DNA from: Larkinella sp. C7
GTDB taxonomy: Bacteria; Bacteroidota; Bacteroidia; Cytophagales; Spirosomataceae
DNA length: 64,000 bases
Assembly (NCBI RefSeq): GCF_006149005.1
Contig: NZ_VBSL01000002.1
Span: 359,465-423,464 of the forward strand
Direction of reading: 5' to 3'
In this document: piece by piece, positions 26,658 to 34,781 of the stretch
Position numbering within the stretch: position 1 is the stretch's first letter
Layout of the letters: every line of letters starts with the position of its first letter
The notes under the pieces: model-generated
Database searches by the model: none
Told to the model about the DNA's origin: nothing
Seen by the model: the letters and a program-made list of their open reading frames with translations, nothing else
Made by a program: the position numbers and the translations under genes

Positions 26658-27145
26658 TCGGTTTTTAATACCGTAACCGCATCATTCAAATGAATACTGC
26701 CGCCCCGGACGACCCGCGCCGTAAGCCCGCCGTGGCCGCGCATGGCGTTGTAACCGCCCGGCCCCAGGTTGGTTTCCATGCGTGAACAGGGGTGGCATTG
26801 TCCGGTAATTTCCAGAATAACCGCATCGCCGATCTGAATCTGATGGTCTTTCAACGCCAGCAGGTTCAGCCCGGCGATCACCAGATTTCTCCGTAACAAA
26901 GCCGGATCGAGCGATTCACGCCCGGTCAGGGAGGCCACCACCGGCAGGTGTTCGGCCTGAATCAGCGTCACATGCCGGTTGCCGCTCCGCCCGCTGTAGT
27001 GATCGCCCAGCAGTCCCTTCTTCTCCGAAACTTCGACTTCACGAACCACTTCGATAGCGCCGTGTTTCTGCGGCCGAATTCCAATCCACTCTACCTGCCC
27101 CGAACGGGGAAAGGTTTCCAGTAAAATCTTCAACTGATTTTCCAC
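26624..27145 (-). CDS. MOSC domain protein
   Basis: A 173-residue MOSC-domain protein, the sulfur-carrier domain found at the C terminus of molybdenum cofactor sulfurase and in YiiM/mARC-type proteins. Seen are VEWIGIRPQK, KKGLLGDHYSGRSGNRHVTLIQ, LLRRNLVIAGLNLLALKD and the conserved cysteine region ITGQCHPCSRMETNLGPGGYNAMRGHGGL. It probably handles an activated sulfur or molybdenum ligand in the cytoplasm; the exact reaction is unknown. No molybdenum genes lie nearby. Its last 34 bp overlap the HAD gene tail to tail. Confidence 0.9.
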   Translation of the reverse strand: MENQLKILLETFPRSGQVEWIGIRPQKHGAIEVVREVEVSEKKGLLGDHYSGRSGNRHVTLIQAEHLPVVASLTGRESLDPALLRRNLVIAGLNLLALKDHQIQIGDAVILEITGQCHPCSRMETNLGPGGYNAMRGHGGLTARVVRGGSIHLNDAVTVLKTDQTGTERLSNS

Positions 27146-27479
27146 AAATTCTGCGCTTAATGGACTGTGAAGATATGGACTTTCCGCGTAGTGACGAAAA
27201 TTACGTATAGAGGTTCCCCGAGGTCAATACAAACCGCATTCCTACACGCCCGGTTAAATTCTTGTACAAATCAAATATAACAGAACACCTAAGAACCAAA
27301 TTAATTTTCAATAAATCTCCTAAAACAGGTTTAAATATTTAGTGATTTTATAGTAAAAAACAGAATTATTAAAAAATATTGTCTCATTTGAGACCCAATA
27401 TTCCAAATATTGTGCTTATTTTGGAATAATCAGTCTAGAACTGTACCTAACCTATTTTTCACTTACTCTATTAAATTCT
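27146..27479. promoter_or_regulatory. AT-rich control region upstream of the SusC-like gene
   Basis: A 334-bp gap between divergent genes, distinctly AT-rich compared with its surroundings. It holds two clear dyads: GTCTCA-TT-TGAGAC at 27381-27394 and TATTCCAAA/TTTGGAATA at 27399-27407 and 27420-27428. Both are 50-100 bp before the SusC start and may be operators. No regulator gene accompanies the locus and no ORF is credible here. Confidence 0.5.
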
Positions 27480-30400
27480 ATGACAAAATGTGTACAACTC
27501 ACATTTTTCCTACTACTGTATGCTTTCCTGAGCCACGCTCAGCAGAAAGCCATTCGTGGTAAGGTCATTACCGCCGAAGAACGTACGGTTTTGCCGGGCG
27601 TGACGGTGTCGGTCAAAGGAAACCAGCAAATTGGAACGGTGACCGGCGCACAGGGCGAGTACCAGATTAACGTCCCGGCGGGTGCCACCACACTCGTTTT
27701 CTCCTCCATCGGCTTCCAGACCCAGGAAGTGACCATCGGTTCCCAAACGACCATCGACGTTTCGCTGCCAACAGACACCAAACAGTTGACCGAAGTCGTC
27801 GTTACCGCCGTTGGGATTACCCGGGAAAAGAAAGCCCTGGGCTACTCGGTGAGCACCATCAACAGCAGCAAAATTGCCCAGATTTCGGAACCGGACCCGC
27901 TTCGTTCGCTGTCGGGAAAAGTGGCCGGGGTCAACGTACAGGGATCGGGCGGGGCCGCCGGTGGTTCGACCAACATCACGATTCGCGGAAACTCGTCGCT
28001 TTCCAACAACAACCAGCCGCTGTTCGTCGTCGATGGGGTGCCGTTCGACAACTCCTCCTTCCTGACCGACGGCGGTCAGCAGGGCGGGGCGAGTTTTACC
28101 AACCGCGCCTTTGACCTCGACCCCAACAACATCGAGTCGATGACGGTTTTGAAAGGGGCGGCTGCGGCAGCACTCTACGGTTCGCGGGCGGCCAATGGTG
28201 CCATCATCGTGACGACTAAAAACAACCGCAAGAAGTCGAAAAAGGGCCTGGAGATCACGTACAACACCTCCTATTCGTACGAGAAACTCGCCAAAGCACC
28301 GGAATACCAAACGACCTACGGCCAGGGAACCGAGTGGGATACGCGCTACGGCGTGTTTGGAACCTGGGGAGCGCCGTATTCCCAGATCGACTCCATCCTC
28401 CACCCCATCGGCGTTCGTCTGCCAACGGTTTTCCCGGAGCTGGCGAACAAAAAGGTCAAATATGAACCGTTTGGTCAGCAGAACTTTGAAAATTTCTACG
28501 AAAACGGCTTTGTCTACGAAAACGCTTTCAGTGTTTCGGGGGGTAACGAAAAAGCCAGCCTGACCGCCGGTTTTTCACGGACGGCGAACAAAGGGATTGT
28601 TCCCGAAAATAAAATCAACCGGACCAGTTTCAACATCGGCGGCAATGCGCAGTTGGACAACGGTTTCTACCTCAACGGGTCGCTGACGTACGTGAACATC
28701 GACCAGCGCTCTCCGCAGCTTACGTCGAGCATCGGGAACGGCCCCTCGGCCATCGAAATTCTGCCGTGGACGCCCAACAGCTACGACCTGACCAACTACC
28801 CCAACACCAACCCGCTGACCGGCGGCAGTGTGTATGACCGGGTCGGCATCGACAACCCGTACTGGTCGGTGAAAAACAGCCCGTTTACGAGCAAAGTAGA
28901 CCGGTATTATGGCAAATTCACCCTTGGATTCGATCCGTTTTCGTGGCTGAATGTCCAGTATACGGCGGGTTTCAATGCCTACACCGACCGTCGCCGGAGC
29001 GTGAACGGGAAGAATGGCGAGATTTATCCAAATGGCAACGTCACCGACGACAACATCTATCGCCAGGAACTCGACGGTAACCTGCTTATTACGGCAACCC
29101 GGGATTTCGGGCCGGATTTCAGCTTGCGGGCCATCATCGGCAACAACGTCAACCAACGGCTGACCGACCGCCAGCTCGTGTTTGGCGACGGGATTATCGT
29201 GCCGGGCATCAACGACCTCGACAACACCCGGATTCAGCAAACGTTCGGCGGAAACCTGATCAAACAGCGGTTCATGGCGTTTTTCGGGGATTTCCAGTTG
29301 TCGTACCGCAACTTTGCCTTCCTGAACGTGGTCGCCCGAAACGACATTTCCTCGACCCTCCCGAAAGGAAACCGGAGTTACTTTTATCCGGGTGTCAACG
29401 GTTCCTTTGTTTTCACGGAACTCTTCAAAACCAACCCGGCGATTTTGTCATTCGGTAAAATCCGCCTGGGGTACGCCGTGGTCGGCAACGAAGCCAGCCC
29501 GTATCAGACCCAGACGGTTTACAACATCAACCCGTCGTTCACGCATCCCGGCCCGGTCGATATTCTGGCCCCGTTCAACGGCGTCAACGCGATGACCTAC
29601 AGCAACCGGCTGGGCAGTGCGACGCTGAAACCGGAGTTCATCCGCGAATTTGAAGCCGGTACAGAACTGCGTTTTCTGAAAGACCGCATCGGAATCGACC
29701 TGACCTATTACCGGAAGATCAGTACCTCCCAGATTTTCACGGTCGATGTCGCTCCCTCGTCCGGGTATCTGACGCGGGTGGTGAACCTCGGAAAAGTGCG
29801 CAACGAAGGCATTGAACTTGGTCTGGACATCACGCCGATCCAGTTGTCCAACGGGTTCAAATGGAACATTTACACGGCATTCACCCGCAACCGAAACCTG
29901 GTGCTGGATCTGGGTGGCGCAACCGAACTCTATTACAGTCAGGCGAATGCGACCAACACGATTGGCAGTATGCACATCGTGGGCCAGCCCTACGGTTTGA
30001 TTCGGGGCAGCTATTACCTGCGCGACGACGAAGGCAACCTGCTGATCAACCCGGCCACCGGCAAGGCGATTCTGGCGGATCGCCAGGGACCGGTCGGCAA
30101 TCCGAACCCGAAGTTCACCATGGGTATCACCAACACCTTCACGTTCAAAGGCATCACGCTCGGTGCGCTGTTCGACTGGAAACAGGGTGGGGATCTGCTG
30201 TCGATTTCGGTAGCCGAAATGCTGAGCCGGGGCATCACGCGCGACAACGAAGACCGCAACAAGGTGCTGGTGCCGGTGGGCGTATTGGGCGATCCGAACA
30301 CCAAATTGCCCATTTTGACGGCCGACGGCCAGAAACAACCCAACAACATTCCGATTTCGGTCAACGAATATTACTTCGGTACGGGTGCTTTCAGTGGCAG

Positions 30401-30689
30401 TCAGGGAACCGCCGACGAGTTCCGGGTTTTCGATGCGACGGTTTTCCGCCTGCGCGAAGTGTCGCTGGCCTACCAGATTCCGACGCTCTGGCTGGCGAAA
30501 ACGCCCTTTGGATCGGCAACGATTTCGCTCAGCGGTCGCAACCTGTGGTACAAAGCCCCCAACTTCCCCAAATACATGAACTTCGATCCGGAAGTAAATT
30601 CACTGGGTGCGGGCAATGCCCAGGGCTTCGAACTGGTAGCGGTTCCAACCACCAAACGGTACGGCGTCAACCTGCGGTTTACGTTCTAA
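27480..30689 (+). CDS. SusC/RagA family TonB-linked outer-membrane transporter
   Basis: A 1069-residue TonB-dependent transporter. Signal peptide (FFLLLYAFLSHAQQ), a carboxypeptidase-D regulatory-like domain (IRGKVITAEERTVLPGVTVSVKG, about 22-110), the plug with LRSLSGKVAGVNVQGSGGAAGGSTNITIRGNSSLSNNNQPLFVVDGVPFDN and the SusC hallmark GSRAANGAIIVTTK, then a 22-stranded barrel ending NLRFTF. It imports a ligand captured by the SusD-like lipoprotein encoded next. The gene set that follows points to an amide or peptide-like ligand rather than a glycan, since no glycosidase is present. Confidence 0.95.
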   Translation: MTKCVQLTFFLLLYAFLSHAQQKAIRGKVITAEERTVLPGVTVSVKGNQQIGTVTGAQGEYQINVPAGATTLVFSSIGFQTQEVTIGSQTTIDVSLPTDTKQLTEVVVTAVGITREKKALGYSVSTINSSKIAQISEPDPLRSLSGKVAGVNVQGSGGAAGGSTNITIRGNSSLSNNNQPLFVVDGVPFDNSSFLTDGGQQGGASFTNRAFDLDPNNIESMTVLKGAAAAALYGSRAANGAIIVTTKNNRKKSKKGLEITYNTSYSYEKLAKAPEYQTTYGQGTEWDTRYGVFGTWGAPYSQIDSILHPIGVRLPTVFPELANKKVKYEPFGQQNFENFYENGFVYENAFSVSGGNEKASLTAGFSRTANKGIVPENKINRTSFNIGGNAQLDNGFYLNGSLTYVNIDQRSPQLTSSIGNGPSAIEILPWTPNSYDLTNYPNTNPLTGGSVYDRVGIDNPYWSVKNSPFTSKVDRYYGKFTLGFDPFSWLNVQYTAGFNAYTDRRRSVNGKNGEIYPNGNVTDDNIYRQELDGNLLITATRDFGPDFSLRAIIGNNVNQRLTDRQLVFGDGIIVPGINDLDNTRIQQTFGGNLIKQRFMAFFGDFQLSYRNFAFLNVVARNDISSTLPKGNRSYFYPGVNGSFVFTELFKTNPAILSFGKIRLGYAVVGNEASPYQTQTVYNINPSFTHPGPVDILAPFNGVNAMTYSNRLGSATLKPEFIREFEAGTELRFLKDRIGIDLTYYRKISTSQIFTVDVAPSSGYLTRVVNLGKVRNEGIELGLDITPIQLSNGFKWNIYTAFTRNRNLVLDLGGATELYYSQANATNTIGSMHIVGQPYGLIRGSYYLRDDEGNLLINPATGKAILADRQGPVGNPNPKFTMGITNTFTFKGITLGALFDWKQGGDLLSISVAEMLSRGITRDNEDRNKVLVPVGVLGDPNTKLPILTADGQKQPNNIPISVNEYYFGTGAFSGSQGTADEFRVFDATVFRLREVSLAYQIPTLWLAKTPFGSATISLSGRNLWYKAPNFPKYMNFDPEVNSLGAGNAQGFELVAVPTTKRYGVNLRFTF

Positions 30690-30749
30690 GGCTGTGACCA
30701 TGCTGCGGATTACAACGGGGTCGCCCGGCGATCCTGTACAGAGTGGTTC

Positions 30750-30764
30750 GCGATTGCAAATCGC
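30750..30764. other. Small perfect hairpin between the SusC-like and SusD-like genes
   Basis: GCGATT-GCA-AATCGC, 36 bp before the SusD start. It could reduce read-through or protect the mRNA end; no T-run follows. Confidence 0.35.
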
Positions 30765-30799
30765 AAAGCAAATCATCCAACATTTACCGAAACTTATTT

Positions 30800-32386
30800 A
30801 TGAAAACGATATTTAAACTGTTTCTCGGGGCCTTTTTTGCGCTCACGTTCAGCAGTTGCAATGATTTTCTGGACATTAACGTCGATCCGAATACCCCGGC
30901 GCAACCGGTGCTGGATCTGCTGCTTCCGGCCACCCAGGTTTCCATTGGCGTCCACATCGGCGGGGGAGCCACCAACCGCGTGGCGACGGTCATCATGCAA
31001 CATGCCACCCAAAACGGCCCCAGCCGCTTCGACATGAGCGGTTCGACTTTCCAGACGCCCTGGAACGGCATTTACTCGGAAGCCCTGAACGACCTGGAAA
31101 TCATCATCCGGGAAGGAACCGCCAAAAGCCAGTGGAGCTACGTCGGAATCGCCAAACTCGAAAAAGCGTACGTCTACAGTGTGCTGGTCGATCTCTGGGG
31201 CGATGTACCGTTCTCGGAAGCGTCGCAGGGTGACGGCAACCTCAGCCCGAAATTCGACAAAGGGGCCGATATCTACGCAGCCGTTTTCAAGCTGATCGAC
31301 GAAGCGGTGGCGGATCTGAACAAAACCCCGTACGTGTCGCCGGGTAATGCGGATCTGTTCTACCGGGGTGATCGGCTGGGCTGGATTCGGGCGGCCAACA
31401 GCCTGAAACTGAAACTCCTGAATCAGATTCGGCTCGTTCCGAGCGAACAGGCACGGGTGAAGCAGGAAATCAACGCCCTGATTGCCGGTGGGCAGTTGAT
31501 TCTGACGAATGCGCAGGATTTTACGTTCAAATTTGGCGCGACCGAGACCCCCCAAAACCGCCACCCGATTCACATCAGCGACTACCGCGCCACGAAGGAT
31601 TTCTGGATGGATCAGGGTTTTATGGAGCGCCTGTATAATACTGATGATCCGCGGCTACGCTATTACGTGTATCGCCAGACGAGCAATGCCGGGGTTAATT
31701 TCACCCGCACCAGCAACGGTTACGGGGGCCGCTTTACGGGTGATCCCACCGGTGCTCCCGCCGACAACGCCGTTCGGGCCACGTTCGGCCTGTATCCCTA
31801 CGGCGGTTTATACGACAACAATCCCATCAGCAATTTGCCGGCCACCAACGTATTTCTGACCAATGCGGGCGTCAATACCCCGGCCAATTTCCGGGTGGTG
31901 ACCACGGCTGACGGTACCGGTGCCGGTATTTTCCCGATCGTTACCGCTTCAATGGTCAACTTTATTCTGGCCGAAGCCGCGCTGACCCTCGGCACAACGG
32001 GAGATGCCAAAGAGTATTTCAGAAACGGCATCACACTGAACCTCAACAGCATCAACAGCTTTGTACAGGCTCCGGGAAATTCCGGCACGCAGCTATCGGC
32101 TACGACCATTACCAATTTCGTGAATGACCGACTGGCGAAATTCGACGCGGCTCAGGCGGCTGGAAAACTATCGGTGGTGATGACGGAGAAGTACATTTCG
32201 CTGTTTGGCAACGGCATCGAATCATACAATGATTACCGCCGAACCGGCATCCCGACACTGATGGCCCCGATTTCGCCCCTGAATCCGTTCCCGCTGCGGT
32301 TTACGTATTCACAGCGTGAATTGAACACCAACACGTCGGCCCCGGCCCAGAACAATTTTGTAACCCCGGTTTTCTGGGATTTGTAA
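30800..32386 (+). CDS. SusD/RagB-like nutrient-binding outer-membrane lipoprotein
   Basis: A 528-residue surface lipoprotein that lids the SusC transporter. The lipoprotein signal ends LTFSSC with C20 as the acylated residue, followed by NDFLDINVDPNTPAQPVLDLLLPATQVSIG, the typical start of the SusD-like_2 group. TPR-like helices follow (GIAKLEKAYVYSVLVDLWGDVPFSEA, DLFYRGDRLGWIRAANSLKLKLLNQI), and the end EKYISLFGNGIESYNDYRRTG is also typical. ATG at 30800 is preferred over the upstream start at 30743. Operon with the SusC gene. Confidence 0.93.
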   Translation: MKTIFKLFLGAFFALTFSSCNDFLDINVDPNTPAQPVLDLLLPATQVSIGVHIGGGATNRVATVIMQHATQNGPSRFDMSGSTFQTPWNGIYSEALNDLEIIIREGTAKSQWSYVGIAKLEKAYVYSVLVDLWGDVPFSEASQGDGNLSPKFDKGADIYAAVFKLIDEAVADLNKTPYVSPGNADLFYRGDRLGWIRAANSLKLKLLNQIRLVPSEQARVKQEINALIAGGQLILTNAQDFTFKFGATETPQNRHPIHISDYRATKDFWMDQGFMERLYNTDDPRLRYYVYRQTSNAGVNFTRTSNGYGGRFTGDPTGAPADNAVRATFGLYPYGGLYDNNPISNLPATNVFLTNAGVNTPANFRVVTTADGTGAGIFPIVTASMVNFILAEAALTLGTTGDAKEYFRNGITLNLNSINSFVQAPGNSGTQLSATTITNFVNDRLAKFDAAQAAGKLSVVMTEKYISLFGNGIESYNDYRRTGIPTLMAPISPLNPFPLRFTYSQRELNTNTSAPAQNNFVTPVFWDL

Positions 32387-32410
32387 ACGGTTTACGGTTT
32401 TCAGTATACT

Positions 32411-32474
32411 GTTTACGGTGGCTGACGCATACTTGCTGACGCGTTTTATTGAGCAGGCATCAGCCACCGTAAAC
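32411..32474. repeat. Inverted repeat after the SusD gene
   Basis: GTTTACGGTGGCTGA at 32411-32425 is exactly inverted at 32460-32474. The flanks 32387-32410 and 32475-32510 carry further scrambled copies of TTTACGGTTT and CAGTATA. It lies inside the presumed operon, between the SusD and lipoprotein genes. Confidence 0.75.
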
Positions 32475-32546
32475 GGTAAACCGTAAACCGAATACTGTGA
32501 ACGATAAACTAACTTAAAACACGGTTTCCAAAACCGTCCTGACGAT

Positions 32547-33161
32547 ATGAAGACCATTGCTTATCTAGTTTTAGTGATGACCGCGCTGGTCATTTCGGAC
32601 GCCTGCCAGACCAAAGATCCCATTCCGCTGGCTCCCGCCGGAGCGGTGGCGGTGGCGAAGGTCAATGCCGCCAAAGCCTATTTTGACGTCACGAATCTGG
32701 CGACCACGGATTTTGAGTTTCAGTTGAGTGGCGAGGATTTTGGTCAGGGCGTTGGCGTCAAAGCCATCGAAGTATGGATTGGCCTGAATAGCCCCAAAAT
32801 TACGCTGGCGGCTTCCATGACCTCCTGCGGCAACGGTGTCGGCTGTCTGTATCCGAGTGGTTCGCTGGCGCCTTTGCCCAGCCGTCTGGTGGCCAATGAC
32901 AAGTTATGGAAAACCTTCTCGACCTTCCCGGCAACGGTTTCCATCAAAGCCAGCGAAGCCGCTGCGGCCGTTGGGGTGTCGCCAACGAGTCTGGTGCTGA
33001 ACGATACGTTTCAGTTGAAATTTGTGGTCCAGACCAATGATGGCCGTCGTTTCGACGCATTCCACGACGGGATTTGTGACGAAACCCGGGGGCAGGTGGG
33101 CGATTGCCGCCTGGTGATTCGGGTCGATAACAAGAAAGCGTTGTACCAACCTTTAAAATAA
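32547..33161 (+). CDS. SusCD-linked lipoprotein of unknown function
   Basis: A 204-residue protein not recognised by family. It starts MKTIAYLVLVMTALVISDAC, a lipoprotein-type signal with C20, then a mature domain with beta-rich character (AYFDVTNLATTDFEFQLSGEDFG, KAIEVWIGLN) and four cysteines that could form two disulfides (TSCGNGVGC and GICDETRGQVGDC). Such small lipoproteins are common as third genes of SusCD loci and often add surface ligand binding. It sits between the SusD gene and an amidohydrolase on the same strand. Confidence 0.75.
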   Translation: MKTIAYLVLVMTALVISDACQTKDPIPLAPAGAVAVAKVNAAKAYFDVTNLATTDFEFQLSGEDFGQGVGVKAIEVWIGLNSPKITLAASMTSCGNGVGCLYPSGSLAPLPSRLVANDKLWKTFSTFPATVSIKASEAAAAVGVSPTSLVLNDTFQLKFVVQTNDGRRFDAFHDGICDETRGQVGDCRLVIRVDNKKALYQPLK

Positions 33162-33185
33162 AACAATATCTTCATCAGCGAAACG

Positions 33186-33217
33186 GTAGCGTCGTGCCGG
33201 TTACGACCGGCATGACG
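33186..33217. repeat. GTAG-headed hairpin, REP-like
   Basis: GTAG is followed by a 12-bp stem with one mismatch (CGTCGTGCCGGT, loop TACG, ACCGGCATGACG), then CCTAC. A GTAG next to a GC-rich imperfect hairpin is the usual REP layout. It lies in the gap between the lipoprotein and amidohydrolase genes. Confidence 0.5.
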
Positions 33218-33245
33218 CCTACAAAACCATCTTAACCGACTTGTC

Positions 33246-34712
33246 ATGCAAAAAAAACCGCTTTTCCGGCTGCTGGTCTTCGGACTGGGTTGGCTTCCTA
33301 CGGCCCTGCTCGCCCAATCGACCCTGACCAAAGAGCAACAGGAAGTTCTGGCGGGGCTGGACAGCAAATCGGCCCACTACGGCACACTTTCCAAACAGAT
33401 TTGGGACTGGGCCGAGGTAGGATATCAGGAACAGAAAAGCTCGGCCTTGTTGCAGGAAGAACTGACCAAAGCAGGTTTTTCGGTGAAAGCGGGCGTTGCC
33501 GGTATTCCAACGGCTTTTGTGGCCACCTTCGGAAGCGGCAAACCAGTCATCGGCATTCTGGCGGAATACGACGCCCTGCCGGGGATTACGCAGGATGCCA
33601 CGCCTGACCGAAAACCGCTCGACACCAAAAAAGCCGGACACGCCTGCGGACACAATCTGTTCGGACCCGGTTCGGTAGCGTCGGCCATCGCGGTGAAAAA
33701 CTGGTTGCAGAAATCCGGCAAAGGCGGCACCATCCGGCTCTACGGAACCCCGGCGGAAGAAGGCGGTTCGGGAAAAGTATACATGGTGCGGGAAGGCCTC
33801 TTCAGTGATGTAGATGTGGTGTTGCACTGGCACCCCGCCGACCGCAACGGTGCCGATCCCTCAACGTCACTCGCCAACATCACCGCCAAATTCCGTTTCC
33901 GGGGCATTGCGGCCCACGCAGCCGCGTCTCCCGATCGCGGACGGTCAGCCCTCGACGGCGTGGAATCGATGAATTACATGATCAACATGATGCGGGAACA
34001 CATTCCGTCGGATACGCGGGTGCATTACGTCATTACCAAAGGTGGTGAAGCTCCGAATGTCGTGCCGGACTTCGCGGAGGTTTATTACTACGTCCGGCAC
34101 AAAAACCGGACGGTCTTACAGGATGTCTGGAAGCGCATGGTGAAAGCCGCCGAAGGAGCCGGTATGGGTACGGAAACCAAAATGGAATACGAAATTATCG
34201 GTGGCGTCTACAACCTGCTGCCTGTGGAGACCCTGGCGAAACAAATGCACAAAAACCTGAGCCTGGTGGGTGGCGTCACCTATACGCCGGAGGAAACCAA
34301 ATTTGCCGAGAAACTGGGCGAATCGTTCGGAGCATCATTCGGTTCGATTCGGAAACCGGGGGAAGCCGCAGCCGTTTCGCCCTTCTCGAATAACGACCTT
34401 CTCAGCAGTGCGTCGACGGACGTGGGCGATGTGAGCTGGGTGGTTCCAACGGTTGGGTTATCAGCTGCCACCTGGGTTCCGGGAACGGCCGCCCATAGCT
34501 GGCAGGCGGTGGCATCGAGCGGCACGAGCATTGGCGTTAAAGGCATGATGGTGGCGGCTAAATCCCTGTCGCTCACTGCCATCGACCTCTTCAACGACCC
34601 GGCACTGATTCAAAAAGCCCGCACCGACTGGGAAAAAGCCCGCGGTGGTGCTGCTTTCAAATACGAAGCCTTGCTAGGCGACCGGAAACCGGCGCTGGAT
34701 TACCGGAAGTGA
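33246..34712 (+). CDS. Secreted M20 family amidohydrolase (AbgB-like)
   Basis: A 488-residue exported metallo-amidohydrolase; signal peptide ends ALLAQ. Family M20 features: GILAEYDALPGITQ, HACGHNLFGPGS with a metal-binding His and Cys/His region, YGTPAEEGGSGK with the catalytic/metal glutamates, VLHWHPADRNG, a dimerisation domain with IAAHAAASPDRGRSALDGVESMNYM, and PGTAAHSWQAVASSG at the end. The sequence resembles the p-aminobenzoyl-glutamate hydrolase/aminoacylase branch. Being last in the SusCD-lipoprotein run, it probably cleaves the amide bond of the captured ligand in the periplasm. Confidence 0.9.
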   Translation: MQKKPLFRLLVFGLGWLPTALLAQSTLTKEQQEVLAGLDSKSAHYGTLSKQIWDWAEVGYQEQKSSALLQEELTKAGFSVKAGVAGIPTAFVATFGSGKPVIGILAEYDALPGITQDATPDRKPLDTKKAGHACGHNLFGPGSVASAIAVKNWLQKSGKGGTIRLYGTPAEEGGSGKVYMVREGLFSDVDVVLHWHPADRNGADPSTSLANITAKFRFRGIAAHAAASPDRGRSALDGVESMNYMINMMREHIPSDTRVHYVITKGGEAPNVVPDFAEVYYYVRHKNRTVLQDVWKRMVKAAEGAGMGTETKMEYEIIGGVYNLLPVETLAKQMHKNLSLVGGVTYTPEETKFAEKLGESFGASFGSIRKPGEAAAVSPFSNNDLLSSASTDVGDVSWVVPTVGLSAATWVPGTAAHSWQAVASSGTSIGVKGMMVAAKSLSLTAIDLFNDPALIQKARTDWEKARGGAAFKYEALLGDRKPALDYRK

Positions 34713-34725
34713 TAAAAGAGTTGTA

Positions 34726-34772
34726 TCGCGGAGTTAAGCAGAGAAAATAAATAACTCCGCTTAACTCCGCGA
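34726..34772. terminator. Hairpin between convergent amidohydrolase and esterase genes
   Basis: Arms 34726-34743 and 34755-34772 (TCGCGGAGTTAAGC core) pair over 18 bp with one mismatch, with an A/T-rich loop. It lies between two converging stop codons and can serve both. Its left arm and loop share the pattern GAGTT-A--CAGAGAAAAT with the hairpin at 36449. Confidence 0.75.
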
Positions 34773-34781
34773 AATAGCTCA

